The position numbers and the translations under genes are program-made. From Kribbella flavida DSM 17836 (lineage in GTDB: Bacteria; Actinomycetota; Actinomycetes; Propionibacteriales; Kribbellaceae), in assembly GCF_000024345.1 (NCBI RefSeq), contig NC_013729.1, positions 3,162,001 through 3,226,000 on the forward strand: a stretch of 64,000 nucleotides of DNA. Direction: 5' to 3'. Position 1 is the stretch's first letter; each line of letters starts with the position of its first letter. A model generated the notes under the pieces. That model ran no database searches and was not told the origin of the DNA. It worked only from the letters and a program-made list of their open reading frames with translations. This document shows, one piece after another, positions 27,131 to 35,925 of the stretch.

Positions 27131-30100
27131 TCAGGCGCGCAGCCGCAGACCACGCGGCGTCGCATGGAACCCGGCCTTCGCCAGCGCGTCCCCGAACGCC
27201 GTGTGCCGCACCTGCTCGCCGTCCGCCGTCTCGACGCTCAACTTGCCGAGATGCCCGTCCCTGATCGCCAGCGCCAGCGCGTCCACCGCCGGCTGCAGCA
27301 TGTCCGGCTCCTCGGTGAAGCTCAGAACCGTCCGCCCGCCGCGCTCGACGTACACGATCAGCTTGCCGTCGACGAGCACCACCAGCGCGCCGGCCTTTCG
27401 CCCCGGCCGGTGACCGCCGGCGTTCCCCCGCTCGGGCCACGGCAGCGCGGCGCCGTACGGGTTCGCCGGGTCGGAGGCCGCCAGTACGACGGCACGAGCC
27501 GCCGGCTCCTCCTGCTTCCGCCCTCCACCAGTCGCGCCGTCGGCAAGCGCGCGCAACCGGTCGACGGCTCCGGGCAAGGCGAACTGCGCCGCCCCGAGCC
27601 CCGCCACGAAGTAGCCACGCCGGCACCGGCCTGACTCCTCGAAGGCGCTCAAGACCTTGTAGACCGCAGCGAATCCGCCCGGAGTGCGCTCGGTCATGAC
27701 GGATCCGCGGGTGACGATGCCGTAGCGGTCGAGCAGCGTCTCGGCCGCTGCGTGAGCCCGCCGGGTGGCGTCCTCGTTCCGTGGGGGCAGCAGTGACCAG
27801 CGGCCACCGGCCGTCGGAGGACCGCTGCGCGACGGCATCGAGGGCCGCCCGGACCTCAGCGCGCGGCCCGGACGAGCGCGTGGCGTCGCCCGCTTGGTCC
27901 GGTGACTGCCGCGGCCGCCGGAGACCAGCGAGCGCACGGGGGTGAGCGTGTCGTTCGTCAGGTGGCCGGCCCAGACCAGATCCCAGAGCACGCCGACCAG
28001 CGTTTCGTCGTCCACGACGCCACTGGCCGCCCCGACGACATCGCTGAGCTGACGGAAGAAGAACGCCCCGCCGCCGGCCAACGCGTCCAGCACGGCCTGG
28101 TGAGTCTCACCGAGCTCGAAGGAGGGATCGGCGTCCGGCAGGGTCAGGTCGCAGTTGTCCGCCAGGTGCAGCGACACCCATCCGTCCGTCCCCGGCAGCG
28201 AACCAGAACCGGCCCACACGACTTCACCGGTCGCGGTCAGCTCATCCAGCATGGACGGCTGGTACCCAGGAACACGCGCCGGCAGCACAATCGACTCCAG
28301 CGCCGACGCAGGCACCGCACACCCGGCCAACTGCTCGACTGCCCCGAGCAGTACGTCGTACCCGCGGCCGCGGCTGCTGGTGATGCCCTGCCAGGCCGGC
28401 AGGAACCGGGCCAGCGCGGCCGGCTCGACCGGCTCGACCTCCTTGCGCAGCGCGGCAAGTGACCGGCGCCGCAGCAGCCGGAGGATCTCGCTGTCACACC
28501 ACTCCATCGCGATGCCGCCGGGCAGGAACTCGCCCTCGACCACTCGCCCGGCCGCCGAGAGCCGGCGCAGCGCGTCCGTCACCACGGCGACGCCGATCCC
28601 GAGCTGCGTGGCCAGGTCGATCGCGCGGAACGGACCATGCGTCCGGGCGTAGCGGGACACCAGGTCGCCCATCGGATCGGCGACCGGCTCCGCGTGCGCC
28701 TCGGCGACACCGGGCGGCAGCGGCACCCCGAGCGCGTCACGCAAGCGGGCGACGTCCTCGACCACGGCCCACCGATGCTCGCCGGCGATCCGCACCCGGA
28801 CGACGCGCCGAGCCGCGGCCAGTTCGGTCAGCCAGGTCTCCGCGTCCGCGCCGTCGACGCTGCGCTGCGCGGCCGCGTGGACCGACAGCGGCCCGACCAG
28901 ACGCAGTACGTCGAACAGGCCCTCCGCGTCGCGCGCCCGGCGATCCTCCGCCAGCCGCTGGAGCTCGGCCTCGGTCCGCATGACGACCTCGGCGTCGAGC
29001 AGCTCCCGCAGCTCGGTCCGCCCCAGCAGCTCGGCCAACAAGCCCTGGTCGAGCGCCAGCGCAGCCGCACGCTTCTCGGCCAGCGGCGCGTCGCCCTCGT
29101 ACATGAACGCGCCGACGTAGCCGAACAGCAGTGACTTGGCAAACGGCGACGCCTCCGAAGTCTCCACCTCGACCACGGACACGCGGCGCTCGCCGATTCC
29201 GGTCAGCAGATCCTTCAGCGAGTTCAGGTCGTAGACGTCCTGCAGCACCTCACGCAGCGTCTCCAGCACGATCGGGAACGACCCGTACTTGCTGGCCACA
29301 CTCAGCAGCTGCGCGGAACGCTGTCGCTGCTGCCACAACGGCGAGCGGCGGCCCGGGTTGCGCCGGGGGAGCAGCAGAGCTCGCGCCGCGCACTCCCGGA
29401 AGCGAGCGGCGAACAACGCGGAGCCGCCGACCTCCGCGGTGACCAGGTCCTCGATCTCGGCCGGGTCGAACAGCACGAGCTCGGCCCCTGGCGGCGGCTC
29501 GTCGGTCTCCGGCAGCCGGAGCACGATCCCGTCGTCGCCGGACACCGACTGCGCGTCCATCCCGTACCGCTCGCGCAGCCGCGCCGCGATCGCCAGCGCC
29601 CACGGACCGTGCACTTGACCGCCGTACGGCGAGTGGATGCAGACCCGCCAGTCGCCCAGCTCGTCCCGGAACCGCTCGACCACGATCGTCACGTCGTCCG
29701 GCACCCGGCTGGTCGCCTCGCGCTGCTCGCCGAGGTAAGCGATCAGGTTGTTGGCGGCGTACTCGTCGAGGCCGGCGTCGCGGGCACGCTTGACCGCCTT
29801 GGCCGGCGGCAGTGACGCCATCGTCCGCACGAACGCACCGGTCGCCGCGCCCAGTTCAGCCGGCCGTCCGACCGCGTCGCCCTTCCAGAACGGAAGCCGC
29901 CCCGGTTGGCCCGGTGCGGGGGAGACGAGCACGCGGTCGTGGGTGATGTCCTCGATCCGCCAGCTGGACGCCCCGAGGGTGAACACGTCGCCCACCCGGG
30001 ACTCGTAGACCATCTCCTCGTCCAGCTCCCCGACCCGGTGGTTGGTGGACTCACCGACCAGGAACACCCCGAACAAGCCCCGGTCCGGGATCGTGCCGCC

Positions 30101-31708
30101 GCTGGTCACCGCCAGCCGCTGGGCTCCGGGCCGGCCGGAGATCTCCCCGCTGACCCGGTCGAACACGATCCGCGGCCGCAGCTCGGCGAACTCGTCCGAC
30201 GGATAGCGGCCCGACAACATGTCCAGCACCCCGTCGTACGCCGAGCGCGGCAACGTCGCGAACGGCGCGCTCCGGCGGACCAGGGTGTACAGCTCGTCCA
30301 CGTCGACGGTGTCGAGCGCGACGATCGAGACGATCTGCTGAGCCAGGACGTCCAGCGGGTTCGCCGGGATGTGCAGGCTCTCGATCAGGCCGTCGCGCAT
30401 CCGCTGGACCACGACCGCGGTGTCGACCAGGTCGCCGCGGAACTTGGGGAACAGCACGCCGCGCGAGATCGCGCCGACCTGGTGCCCGGCCCGGCCGACC
30501 CGCTGCAGGCCGCTCGCGACCGACGGGGGCGCCTCGACCTGGATGACCAGGTCGACGGCGCCCATGTCGATGCCCAGCTCGAGGCTGCTCGTCGCCACCA
30601 CGCACGGCAGCCGGCCGGACTTCAGGTCGGCCTCGATCAGGGCCCGCTGCTCCTTGCTGACCGAGCCGTGGTGCGCCCGGGCGATGAGCGGCGGCGCGGC
30701 CAGCGCCGCTCCCGACTGCGCCATCACCTGCGCCGGCGTACCGGCGTCGGGCAGCTCCAGCTCGGCGCGCTCGGCGGCGATCTCGTTCAGCCGGGCGGTC
30801 AGCCGCTCGGCCAGGCGGCGCGAGTTGGAGAAGACGATGGTGGAGCTGTGCTCGGAGATCAGGTCGAAGACGTGCTCCTCGACGTGCGGCCAGATCGACG
30901 CGTGGCGGGGCGCGCCGGCGGCCGATCCCGAGGTCTCGACCTCGGTGTTCGCCAGCTCGGCCATGTCCTCGACCGGGACGACGACGCTGAGGTCCCACTG
31001 CTTGGTGAACTTCGGCTGGACCACCGTCACCGGCCGCTCGCCGCCGAGGAACCGGGCGACCTCCTCGACCGGCCGGACGGTGGCCGACAGCCCGATCCGC
31101 TGCGCGGGCTTCGGCAGCAGCGCGTCGAGCCGCTCCAGGGTCAGCGCGAGATGGGCGCCCCGCTTCGTGCCGGCGACCGCGTGCACCTCGTCGACGATCA
31201 CCGTCTCCACGCCACGCAGCGACTCGCGGCCCTGCGACGTCAGCAGCAGGAACAGCGACTCCGGCGTCGTGATCAGGACGTCGGACGGCTTGGTCGCGAA
31301 CCGGCGCCGCTCGTTGGCCGGCGTGTCACCCGAGCGCACCGCGACCTCGACGTCGATCGGCGCCTCGCCGAGCCGGCGGGCAGTCTCCCGGATGCCGATC
31401 AGCGGGGCCCGCAGGTTGCGCTCGACGTCGACGGCCAGCGCCTTCAGCGGCGAGACGTAGAGCACCCGGCAGCGCAGCTTCGGGTCGTCGGGCGGGGGAG
31501 TGGTGGCCAGCCGGTCCAGGGCCCAGAGGAAGGCGGCCAGCGTCTTGCCGGAGCCGGTGGGCGCGACGACCAGCGCGTCCCGGCCCGCGGTGATCGCGTC
31601 CCACGCCTCGAGCTGGGCCGGGGTGGCCGCCTCGAAGACGTCGCCGAACCACGCCCGGGTGGCGGGCGAGAAGCGGCTCAGCGCAGTCGATTTCGGCACG
31701 TCCACCAT
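27131..31708 (-). CDS. lhr: Lhr-type large ATP-dependent DNA helicase
   Basis: Superfamily 2 3'-5' helicase of 1525 residues that unwinds RNA:DNA hybrids and acts in DNA repair. Walker A APTGSGKT is at residues 49-56. The DEVH box is near residue 172, the second RecA domain ends with HHGSVSKEQR and QRVGRAGHQVG, then a winged helix and the Lhr core follow. The long C-terminal half (from about residue 880) is the tail typical of full-length Lhr. RWSLLPPR around residue 1280 lies in it. The start at 31708 is the first Met. It is co-transcribed with nei2 and divergent from the LppM-like gene. Confidence 0.95.
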   Translation of the reverse strand: MVDVPKSTALSRFSPATRAWFGDVFEAATPAQLEAWDAITAGRDALVVAPTGSGKTLAAFLWALDRLATTPPPDDPKLRCRVLYVSPLKALAVDVERNLRAPLIGIRETARRLGEAPIDVEVAVRSGDTPANERRRFATKPSDVLITTPESLFLLLTSQGRESLRGVETVIVDEVHAVAGTKRGAHLALTLERLDALLPKPAQRIGLSATVRPVEEVARFLGGERPVTVVQPKFTKQWDLSVVVPVEDMAELANTEVETSGSAAGAPRHASIWPHVEEHVFDLISEHSSTIVFSNSRRLAERLTARLNEIAAERAELELPDAGTPAQVMAQSGAALAAPPLIARAHHGSVSKEQRALIEADLKSGRLPCVVATSSLELGIDMGAVDLVIQVEAPPSVASGLQRVGRAGHQVGAISRGVLFPKFRGDLVDTAVVVQRMRDGLIESLHIPANPLDVLAQQIVSIVALDTVDVDELYTLVRRSAPFATLPRSAYDGVLDMLSGRYPSDEFAELRPRIVFDRVSGEISGRPGAQRLAVTSGGTIPDRGLFGVFLVGESTNHRVGELDEEMVYESRVGDVFTLGASSWRIEDITHDRVLVSPAPGQPGRLPFWKGDAVGRPAELGAATGAFVRTMASLPPAKAVKRARDAGLDEYAANNLIAYLGEQREATSRVPDDVTIVVERFRDELGDWRVCIHSPYGGQVHGPWALAIAARLRERYGMDAQSVSGDDGIVLRLPETDEPPPGAELVLFDPAEIEDLVTAEVGGSALFAARFRECAARALLLPRRNPGRRSPLWQQRQRSAQLLSVASKYGSFPIVLETLREVLQDVYDLNSLKDLLTGIGERRVSVVEVETSEASPFAKSLLFGYVGAFMYEGDAPLAEKRAAALALDQGLLAELLGRTELRELLDAEVVMRTEAELQRLAEDRRARDAEGLFDVLRLVGPLSVHAAAQRSVDGADAETWLTELAAARRVVRVRIAGEHRWAVVEDVARLRDALGVPLPPGVAEAHAEPVADPMGDLVSRYARTHGPFRAIDLATQLGIGVAVVTDALRRLSAAGRVVEGEFLPGGIAMEWCDSEILRLLRRRSLAALRKEVEPVEPAALARFLPAWQGITSSRGRGYDVLLGAVEQLAGCAVPASALESIVLPARVPGYQPSMLDELTATGEVVWAGSGSLPGTDGWVSLHLADNCDLTLPDADPSFELGETHQAVLDALAGGGAFFFRQLSDVVGAASGVVDDETLVGVLWDLVWAGHLTNDTLTPVRSLVSGGRGSHRTKRATPRARPGRALRSGRPSMPSRSGPPTAGGRWSLLPPRNEDATRRAHAAAETLLDRYGIVTRGSVMTERTPGGFAAVYKVLSAFEESGRCRRGYFVAGLGAAQFALPGAVDRLRALADGATGGGRKQEEPAARAVVLAASDPANPYGAALPWPERGNAGGHRPGRKAGALVVLVDGKLIVYVERGGRTVLSFTEEPDMLQPAVDALALAIRDGHLGKLSVETADGEQVRHTAFGDALAKAGFHATPRGLRLRA

Positions 31709-31797
31709 CTTGCCGGGTCGCTCCGACAGTTTCCGGTCGCCGCGTCGAGCGGGCTCCGGGCCCGGGCTGTCCCCCCTCGTCTGGAATGATCTGCGCC

Positions 31798-32907
31798 ATG
31801 AAGAACCGCGTGCGCATGGCGCTCGTCATCGTGGCGTGCCTGGTCGGCCTGACCGGCTGCGTGAAGCTCGATGCCGACCTGAAGGTGAACTCGAACGAGA
31901 CCGTCTCAGGCAGTATGCAGATCGGTGTCGACAAGCAGCTGGTGCAGTCGAGCGGCCAGTCGCTCGACGCCATCCGCCAGCAGGTCGAGAAGCAGATGAA
32001 GCAGACCACGACCGACGGCGTCACCTGCAAGCCGTACGACGACGACAAGTACCTCGGTTCGACCTGCGAGTTCGACAACGTGCCGTTCAGCAAGATGGGC
32101 GGGTCGACCGGCGAGGGGGTGACGTTCCGCAAGGACGGCGACCGGTTCGTGGTCAGCGTGAAGGACGCGGACATCGGCTCGCAGACGCCGTCCGGCGCGC
32201 AGCCGGTGATCAACTTCAAGGTCACCATGCCGGGCAAGATCATCGAGCACGACGACGGCGCGCAGATCGACGGCCGCACCGCGACGTACGACAGCCTGGA
32301 CAAGCTGAGCAAGGTCTCCCTGGTCTCCGAGGCGGGCAGCTCGTTCCCGGTCTGGGCGATCATCCTCATCGTCGTGCTGCTGCTCCTGGCGGCCGGCGCG
32401 GTGGCGTTCTTCCTCCTGCGGAACCGCAAGAAGCAGCAGCAGTTCCCGGGCGGCGGCCAGTACGGCCAGTACCCCGGTCAGCCCCAGCCCGGCCAGTGGG
32501 GTCCGCAGGGGCAGCAGTACGGCGGTCCGCAGGGCCCAGGTGGCCCGTACGGTCAGCCTGGTCCGTATGGCCAGCCCGGTCCGCAGTACGGGCCTGGTGG
32601 TCCCGGCCAGGGGCAGCCTGGCCCCGGCCAGTACCCCGGCCAGCCGCAGTACCCGGGGCAGCCGCAGCAGGGACAGCCTGGTCCGTGGGGTGGCGGGCAG
32701 CAGCAGCCTCCGCAGCAGGGTGGATGGGGTCAGCCGCCGCAGCAGGGACAGCCCCCGCAGCAAGGTGGCTGGGGTCAGCCGCCCCAGCAGGGACAGCCTC
32801 CGCACCAGGGCCAGCCTCCGCAGCAAGGACAGCCCCCGCAGCACGGGCAGCCGCCGCAGGGCGGGTCCGGGTGGGGCCCACCGCCGCAGAACGACGGGCG
32901 GGCATGA
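31798..32907 (+). CDS. LppM-like lipoprotein with membrane helix and Pro/Gln/Gly-rich tail
   Basis: A 369-residue envelope protein. A lipoprotein signal ends at the lipobox LTGC (around residue 21). An LppM/DUF3153-like domain follows to about residue 180, then one strong membrane helix (WAIILIVVLLLLAAGAVAFFL, about 187-207). The tail of about 160 residues is low complexity, made of GQPPQQG and YPGQPQ repeats. The topology puts the tail in the cytoplasm if the lipid anchor is outside. ATG 31798 lies seven bases after AATGAT, a leaderless layout. It overlaps the DUF3046 gene by ATGA. Confidence 0.78.
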   Translation: MKNRVRMALVIVACLVGLTGCVKLDADLKVNSNETVSGSMQIGVDKQLVQSSGQSLDAIRQQVEKQMKQTTTDGVTCKPYDDDKYLGSTCEFDNVPFSKMGGSTGEGVTFRKDGDRFVVSVKDADIGSQTPSGAQPVINFKVTMPGKIIEHDDGAQIDGRTATYDSLDKLSKVSLVSEAGSSFPVWAIILIVVLLLLAAGAVAFFLLRNRKKQQQFPGGGQYGQYPGQPQPGQWGPQGQQYGGPQGPGGPYGQPGPYGQPGPQYGPGGPGQGQPGPGQYPGQPQYPGQPQQGQPGPWGGGQQQPPQQGGWGQPPQQGQPPQQGGWGQPPQQGQPPHQGQPPQQGQPPQHGQPPQGGSGWGPPPQNDGRA

Positions 32908-33098
32908 GGCTCACCGAGTTCTGGGATCGGATGGACCAGGCGCTCGGCCCGGCGTACTCACGTACCTGGGCCGAGACGCAGGTCATCAGCGGGCTCGGCG
33001 GTCGGACGGTCGCCGAGGCGCTGGCCGAGGGCGAGCACGCCAAGACGGTGTGGCGTGCGGTCTGGGCTCATCTGCAGCTCCCGCCGAGCGAGCGCTGA
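32904..33098 (+). CDS. DUF3046 protein
   Basis: A 64-residue protein beginning MRLTEFWDRMDQALGPAYS, with a conserved helix that ends VWRAVWAHLQLPPSER. DUF3046 proteins are found just upstream of recA in many actinobacteria; the function is not known. ATG 32904 overlaps the stop of the LppM-like gene by ATGA. Two minus-strand genes now separate it from recA, whereas the neighbour is usually direct. Confidence 0.88.
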   Translation: MRLTEFWDRMDQALGPAYSRTWAETQVISGLGGRTVAEALAEGEHAKTVWRAVWAHLQLPPSER

Positions 33099-33137
33099 CC
33101 TTTTCGCCGCTGCTCAGTTAGGGCGTCAGCCGGGGGG

Positions 33138-33704
33138 TCAGGGCGTCCAGCCGGTGCGTGCTGCCCACTCCTCGGCGGGGAGGTAGATGAGGTCGCAGAC
33201 GGGATCCTTGAGATCGGCGTAGTCGCCGACGTTCTCCAGCGGCAACCTCGCCGCACGCTCCTTGAACGCGCCGTACGCCGCAGCGGTCGTCGGGTGAGCC
33301 CGCAGGTAGTCGCGGAAGAGCAGGGCGTACCGCTGGTTCGCCCGCCCGGCGATGCGGATGTGCAGGTTCACCCTGCGGCGGTACATGGGCTCGATGACGA
33401 GTCTTTTGACCCACTGAAGCGCTTCGGAGGGCAGACCGGGCACCGGGTGGTCGGAGCGCGGCGGGCGGAGCTCCCAGTTGGCGTCGACCAGCAGCTGCGC
33501 GACCTCGTCGAGCTGCAGCTCGCTGGACACCGTCGCCTGGATGTCCAGGACGTCCTTGGACACCAGACCGGGCACCGCGGTGGAACCGATGTGGTCCACC
33601 CGGGTGACGGTGTCGCCGACGATCGCGCGGATGGTCTGTGCGGTCTTGTCGAACTGCGCGGCCCAGGTGGGGTCCGGGCGGACGATGGTGATCGACGAGC
33701 TCAT
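33138..33704 (-). CDS. GrpB/UPF0157 nucleotidyltransferase-like protein
   Basis: A 188-residue protein of the GrpB (UPF0157) family, which has a nucleotidyltransferase fold. The family motif HIGSTAVPGLVSKDVLDI spans residues about 38-55, and the His in VNLHIRI (around residue 112) is conserved. The substrate is unknown; CoaE fusions elsewhere hint at nucleotide or cofactor chemistry. It converges on DUF3046. Confidence 0.88.
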   Translation of the reverse strand: MSSSITIVRPDPTWAAQFDKTAQTIRAIVGDTVTRVDHIGSTAVPGLVSKDVLDIQATVSSELQLDEVAQLLVDANWELRPPRSDHPVPGLPSEALQWVKRLVIEPMYRRRVNLHIRIAGRANQRYALLFRDYLRAHPTTAAAYGAFKERAARLPLENVGDYADLKDPVCDLIYLPAEEWAARTGWTP

Positions 33705-33814
33705 GCCGGGATCATCTCAGTGCTTCTGCCGAACGTCACCGCCCGCGGGCACGAAGCGCACGTGGGCTCCGAACGGCGGGTTGTCCGCGGCCGGGTCCGT
33801 GCCCCGCGGGTGTG

Positions 33815-34606
33815 TCAGAGCGGCTTGACCCGGAAGGAGCCGGTGCTGAGCAGCTCGCCGGCGGCGTACGCGGCCTTGCGGATGCCCTTCCGCTCGTCGA
33901 AGAACCCACCGACCACTCCGACCGCGGGCAGCTTGCCGATGGCGCGGGCGGCGATGCTGCCGCGCGGGCGGTCCTCGAAGACCTCACCGAGCCCGCCGAA
34001 GAGCTTGGAGATCCGCCAGACCAGCCGGATGCCCTTGCGCAGTCCTGCCTCCTCCGACTCGTCTCCCAGTCCCAGCTGCTTGGCCACGTCCCGACCGGCC
34101 GCGGTCGGGTCGTCGTACCGGAGTACGTCGTCGGGTGTGATCGGCCGTTCGGTCAGCACCCGGGCGATGACCGCCGTGCGGTCCGCGTGCGCCTCGACGC
34201 CGTACTCGCGGCAGACTGCGCCGATCACCATCGCCTGGACGGTGGCGCCGAGGGTGTCCTTGATCGGCAGTGCGTCCGCCGCCGCGCCACTGAGCCTGGG
34301 GAGGCCAGCGACCACGGCCGCGAACCCGCCGAGCCGGTCGACCCACCAGTCGCAGCGCTCGGCCAGCGGCAGCGTCGGCCACTCGGCGTGGCCGGGCACC
34401 TTCATCTTCAGCAGCCGGTCGATGGCCACGATCAGCGCCTTCTCGGCCAGGTTGGGTTGCTCCTGGGCGGAGTACTCCGTCAGGATGCTGCGGATGCCGA
34501 ACGGGTCCTGGGTGCGGAGTGCGTCGAGCACGGAGTCGAGGCCGAACTCGACCCGGCTGAGCGCGAGGACGACGGCGGAGTCGGGGATGTCCGGACGGTC
34601 GGTCAC
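33815..34606 (-). CDS. Hypothetical protein
   Basis: Family not recognised. The 263-residue product is soluble and mostly helical by eye, with WWVDRLGGFAAVVAGLPRLSG in the middle and a glycine-rich hydrophobic stretch near the C-terminus (LPAVGVVGGFFDERKG). That stretch could sit on a membrane, recalling EcsC-like proteins, but I cannot confirm this. No signal peptide is visible. It is divergent from recA across the SOS-box region and so may share the damage response, which is inference. Confidence 0.55.
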   Translation of the reverse strand: MTDRPDIPDSAVVLALSRVEFGLDSVLDALRTQDPFGIRSILTEYSAQEQPNLAEKALIVAIDRLLKMKVPGHAEWPTLPLAERCDWWVDRLGGFAAVVAGLPRLSGAAADALPIKDTLGATVQAMVIGAVCREYGVEAHADRTAVIARVLTERPITPDDVLRYDDPTAAGRDVAKQLGLGDESEEAGLRKGIRLVWRISKLFGGLGEVFEDRPRGSIAARAIGKLPAVGVVGGFFDERKGIRKAAYAAGELLSTGSFRVKPL

Positions 34607-34667
34607 GGTGGCCAGGGTAGGGAATCGCGGGGGCAGCGCGGTCGCCCGGGGTCTCCCGGCGTGTCAG

Positions 34668-34698
34668 TTGTGATTCGAACACGTGTTCGGGCTATTTT
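34668..34698 (+). promoter_or_regulatory. recA promoter
   Basis: TTGTGA (34668-34673) and CTATTT/TATTTT (34692-34698) flank the SOS box with 18-19 bases between them, so LexA bound there would block RNA polymerase. A second upstream or downstream promoter cannot be excluded. Confidence 0.5.
34677..34688. promoter_or_regulatory. SOS box (LexA operator)
   Basis: GAAC-ACGT-GTTC is a perfect palindrome matching the Gram-positive/actinobacterial LexA consensus GAAC-N4-GTTC, extended to CGAAC...GTTCG. It sits 170 bases before the recA start and inside the predicted promoter. It also lies 70 bases before the divergent gene at 34606. Confidence 0.9.
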
Positions 34699-34857
34699 GT
34701 CTCGTACGAGTTCGTCGGACCGGCCGGAGTTGTCCACAGATCCAGGACTGCTCCGAAAAATGTCCGACGTAACCCATACCGTCTCTGGCGACAACGAATT
34801 TCCTCCGGGCGGCTGGGACAGCGGTCCGAACGACTAGATGGGTTAGGTGGCAGTCAG

Positions 34858-35925
34858 ATGGCTGGTGCAGCGAGTGCGGAGCGAATCGCGGCGGATCGCG
34901 AGAAGGCGCTGGCGACCGCGCTGACGCAGATCGAGCGGCAGTGTGGCAAGGGCTCCGTGATGCGGCTGGGCGAGCAGGGCAAGGCGCCGATCGAGGTCAT
35001 CCCGACCGGGTCGATCGCGCTGGACGTCGCGCTCGGGATCGGCGGGCTGCCGCGCGGCCGGGTGGTGGAGATCTACGGCCCGGAGTCCTCGGGTAAGACG
35101 ACCGTCGCCCTGCACGCGGTCGCCAACGCCCAGCGGGCCGGCGGCATCGCCGCCTTCATCGACGCCGAGCACGCGCTCGACCCCGACTACGCCCGCAAGC
35201 TCGGGGTGGACACCGACGCCCTGCTGGTCTCCCAGCCGGACTCCGGTGAGCAGGCGCTGGAGATCGCCGACATGCTGATCCGCTCCGGCGCGATCGACAT
35301 CGTCGTGATCGACTCGGTGGCCGCGCTGGTGCCCCGGGCCGAGATCGAGGGCGAGATGGGTGACAGCCACGTCGGTCTGCAGGCCCGGCTGATGAGCCAG
35401 GCGCTGCGCAAGATGACCGGTGCGGTCAGTGGGACCAACACCACCGCGATCTTCATCAACCAGCTGCGCGAGAAGATCGGCGTGATGTTCGGCTCCCCGG
35501 AGACGACGACCGGTGGTAAGGCGCTGAAGTTCTACGCCTCGGTCCGGCTGGACGTCCGCCGGATCGAGTCGCTGAAGGACGGCACCGACTTCGTCGGCAA
35601 CCGGACCCGGGTCAAGGTCGTGAAGAACAAGGTGGCCCCGCCGTTCAAGCAGGCCGAGTTCGACATCATCTACGGCCAGGGCATCAGCCGTGAGGGCAGC
35701 CTGCTGGACCTCGGCGTGGAGCAGGGCTTCGTCCGCAAGGCCGGTGCCTGGTTCACCTACGAGAGCGACCAGCTCGGTCAGGGCCGGGAGAACGCGCGCA
35801 ACTTCCTGCGCGACAACCCCGATCTGGCCAACGAGCTGGAGAAGAAGATCAAGGAGAAGATGGGCATCGGGACCGACAAGGCGGCGGACGCGACCCCGCC
35901 GGTCGAGGTCGATGTCGACTTCTGA
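34858..35925 (+). CDS. recA: Recombinase RecA
   Basis: Forms filaments on single-stranded DNA, exchanges strands and triggers LexA cleavage. Walker A GPESSGKT is at about residues 70-77, the DNA-binding loops and the MAW-like region follow, and the C-terminus ends in an acidic VEVDVDF. The 355-residue length is normal and there is no intein. The upstream SOS box indicates LexA control. The recX start lies 14 bases inside the end of recA. Confidence 0.98.
   Translation: MAGAASAERIAADREKALATALTQIERQCGKGSVMRLGEQGKAPIEVIPTGSIALDVALGIGGLPRGRVVEIYGPESSGKTTVALHAVANAQRAGGIAAFIDAEHALDPDYARKLGVDTDALLVSQPDSGEQALEIADMLIRSGAIDIVVIDSVAALVPRAEIEGEMGDSHVGLQARLMSQALRKMTGAVSGTNTTAIFINQLREKIGVMFGSPETTTGGKALKFYASVRLDVRRIESLKDGTDFVGNRTRVKVVKNKVAPPFKQAEFDIIYGQGISREGSLLDLGVEQGFVRKAGAWFTYESDQLGQGRENARNFLRDNPDLANELEKKIKEKMGIGTDKAADATPPVEVDVDF

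Noticed and set aside
29906..31789. 627-residue plus-strand frame opposite lhr
   Set aside because: Shadow of the helicase gene, no motif or ribosome site.
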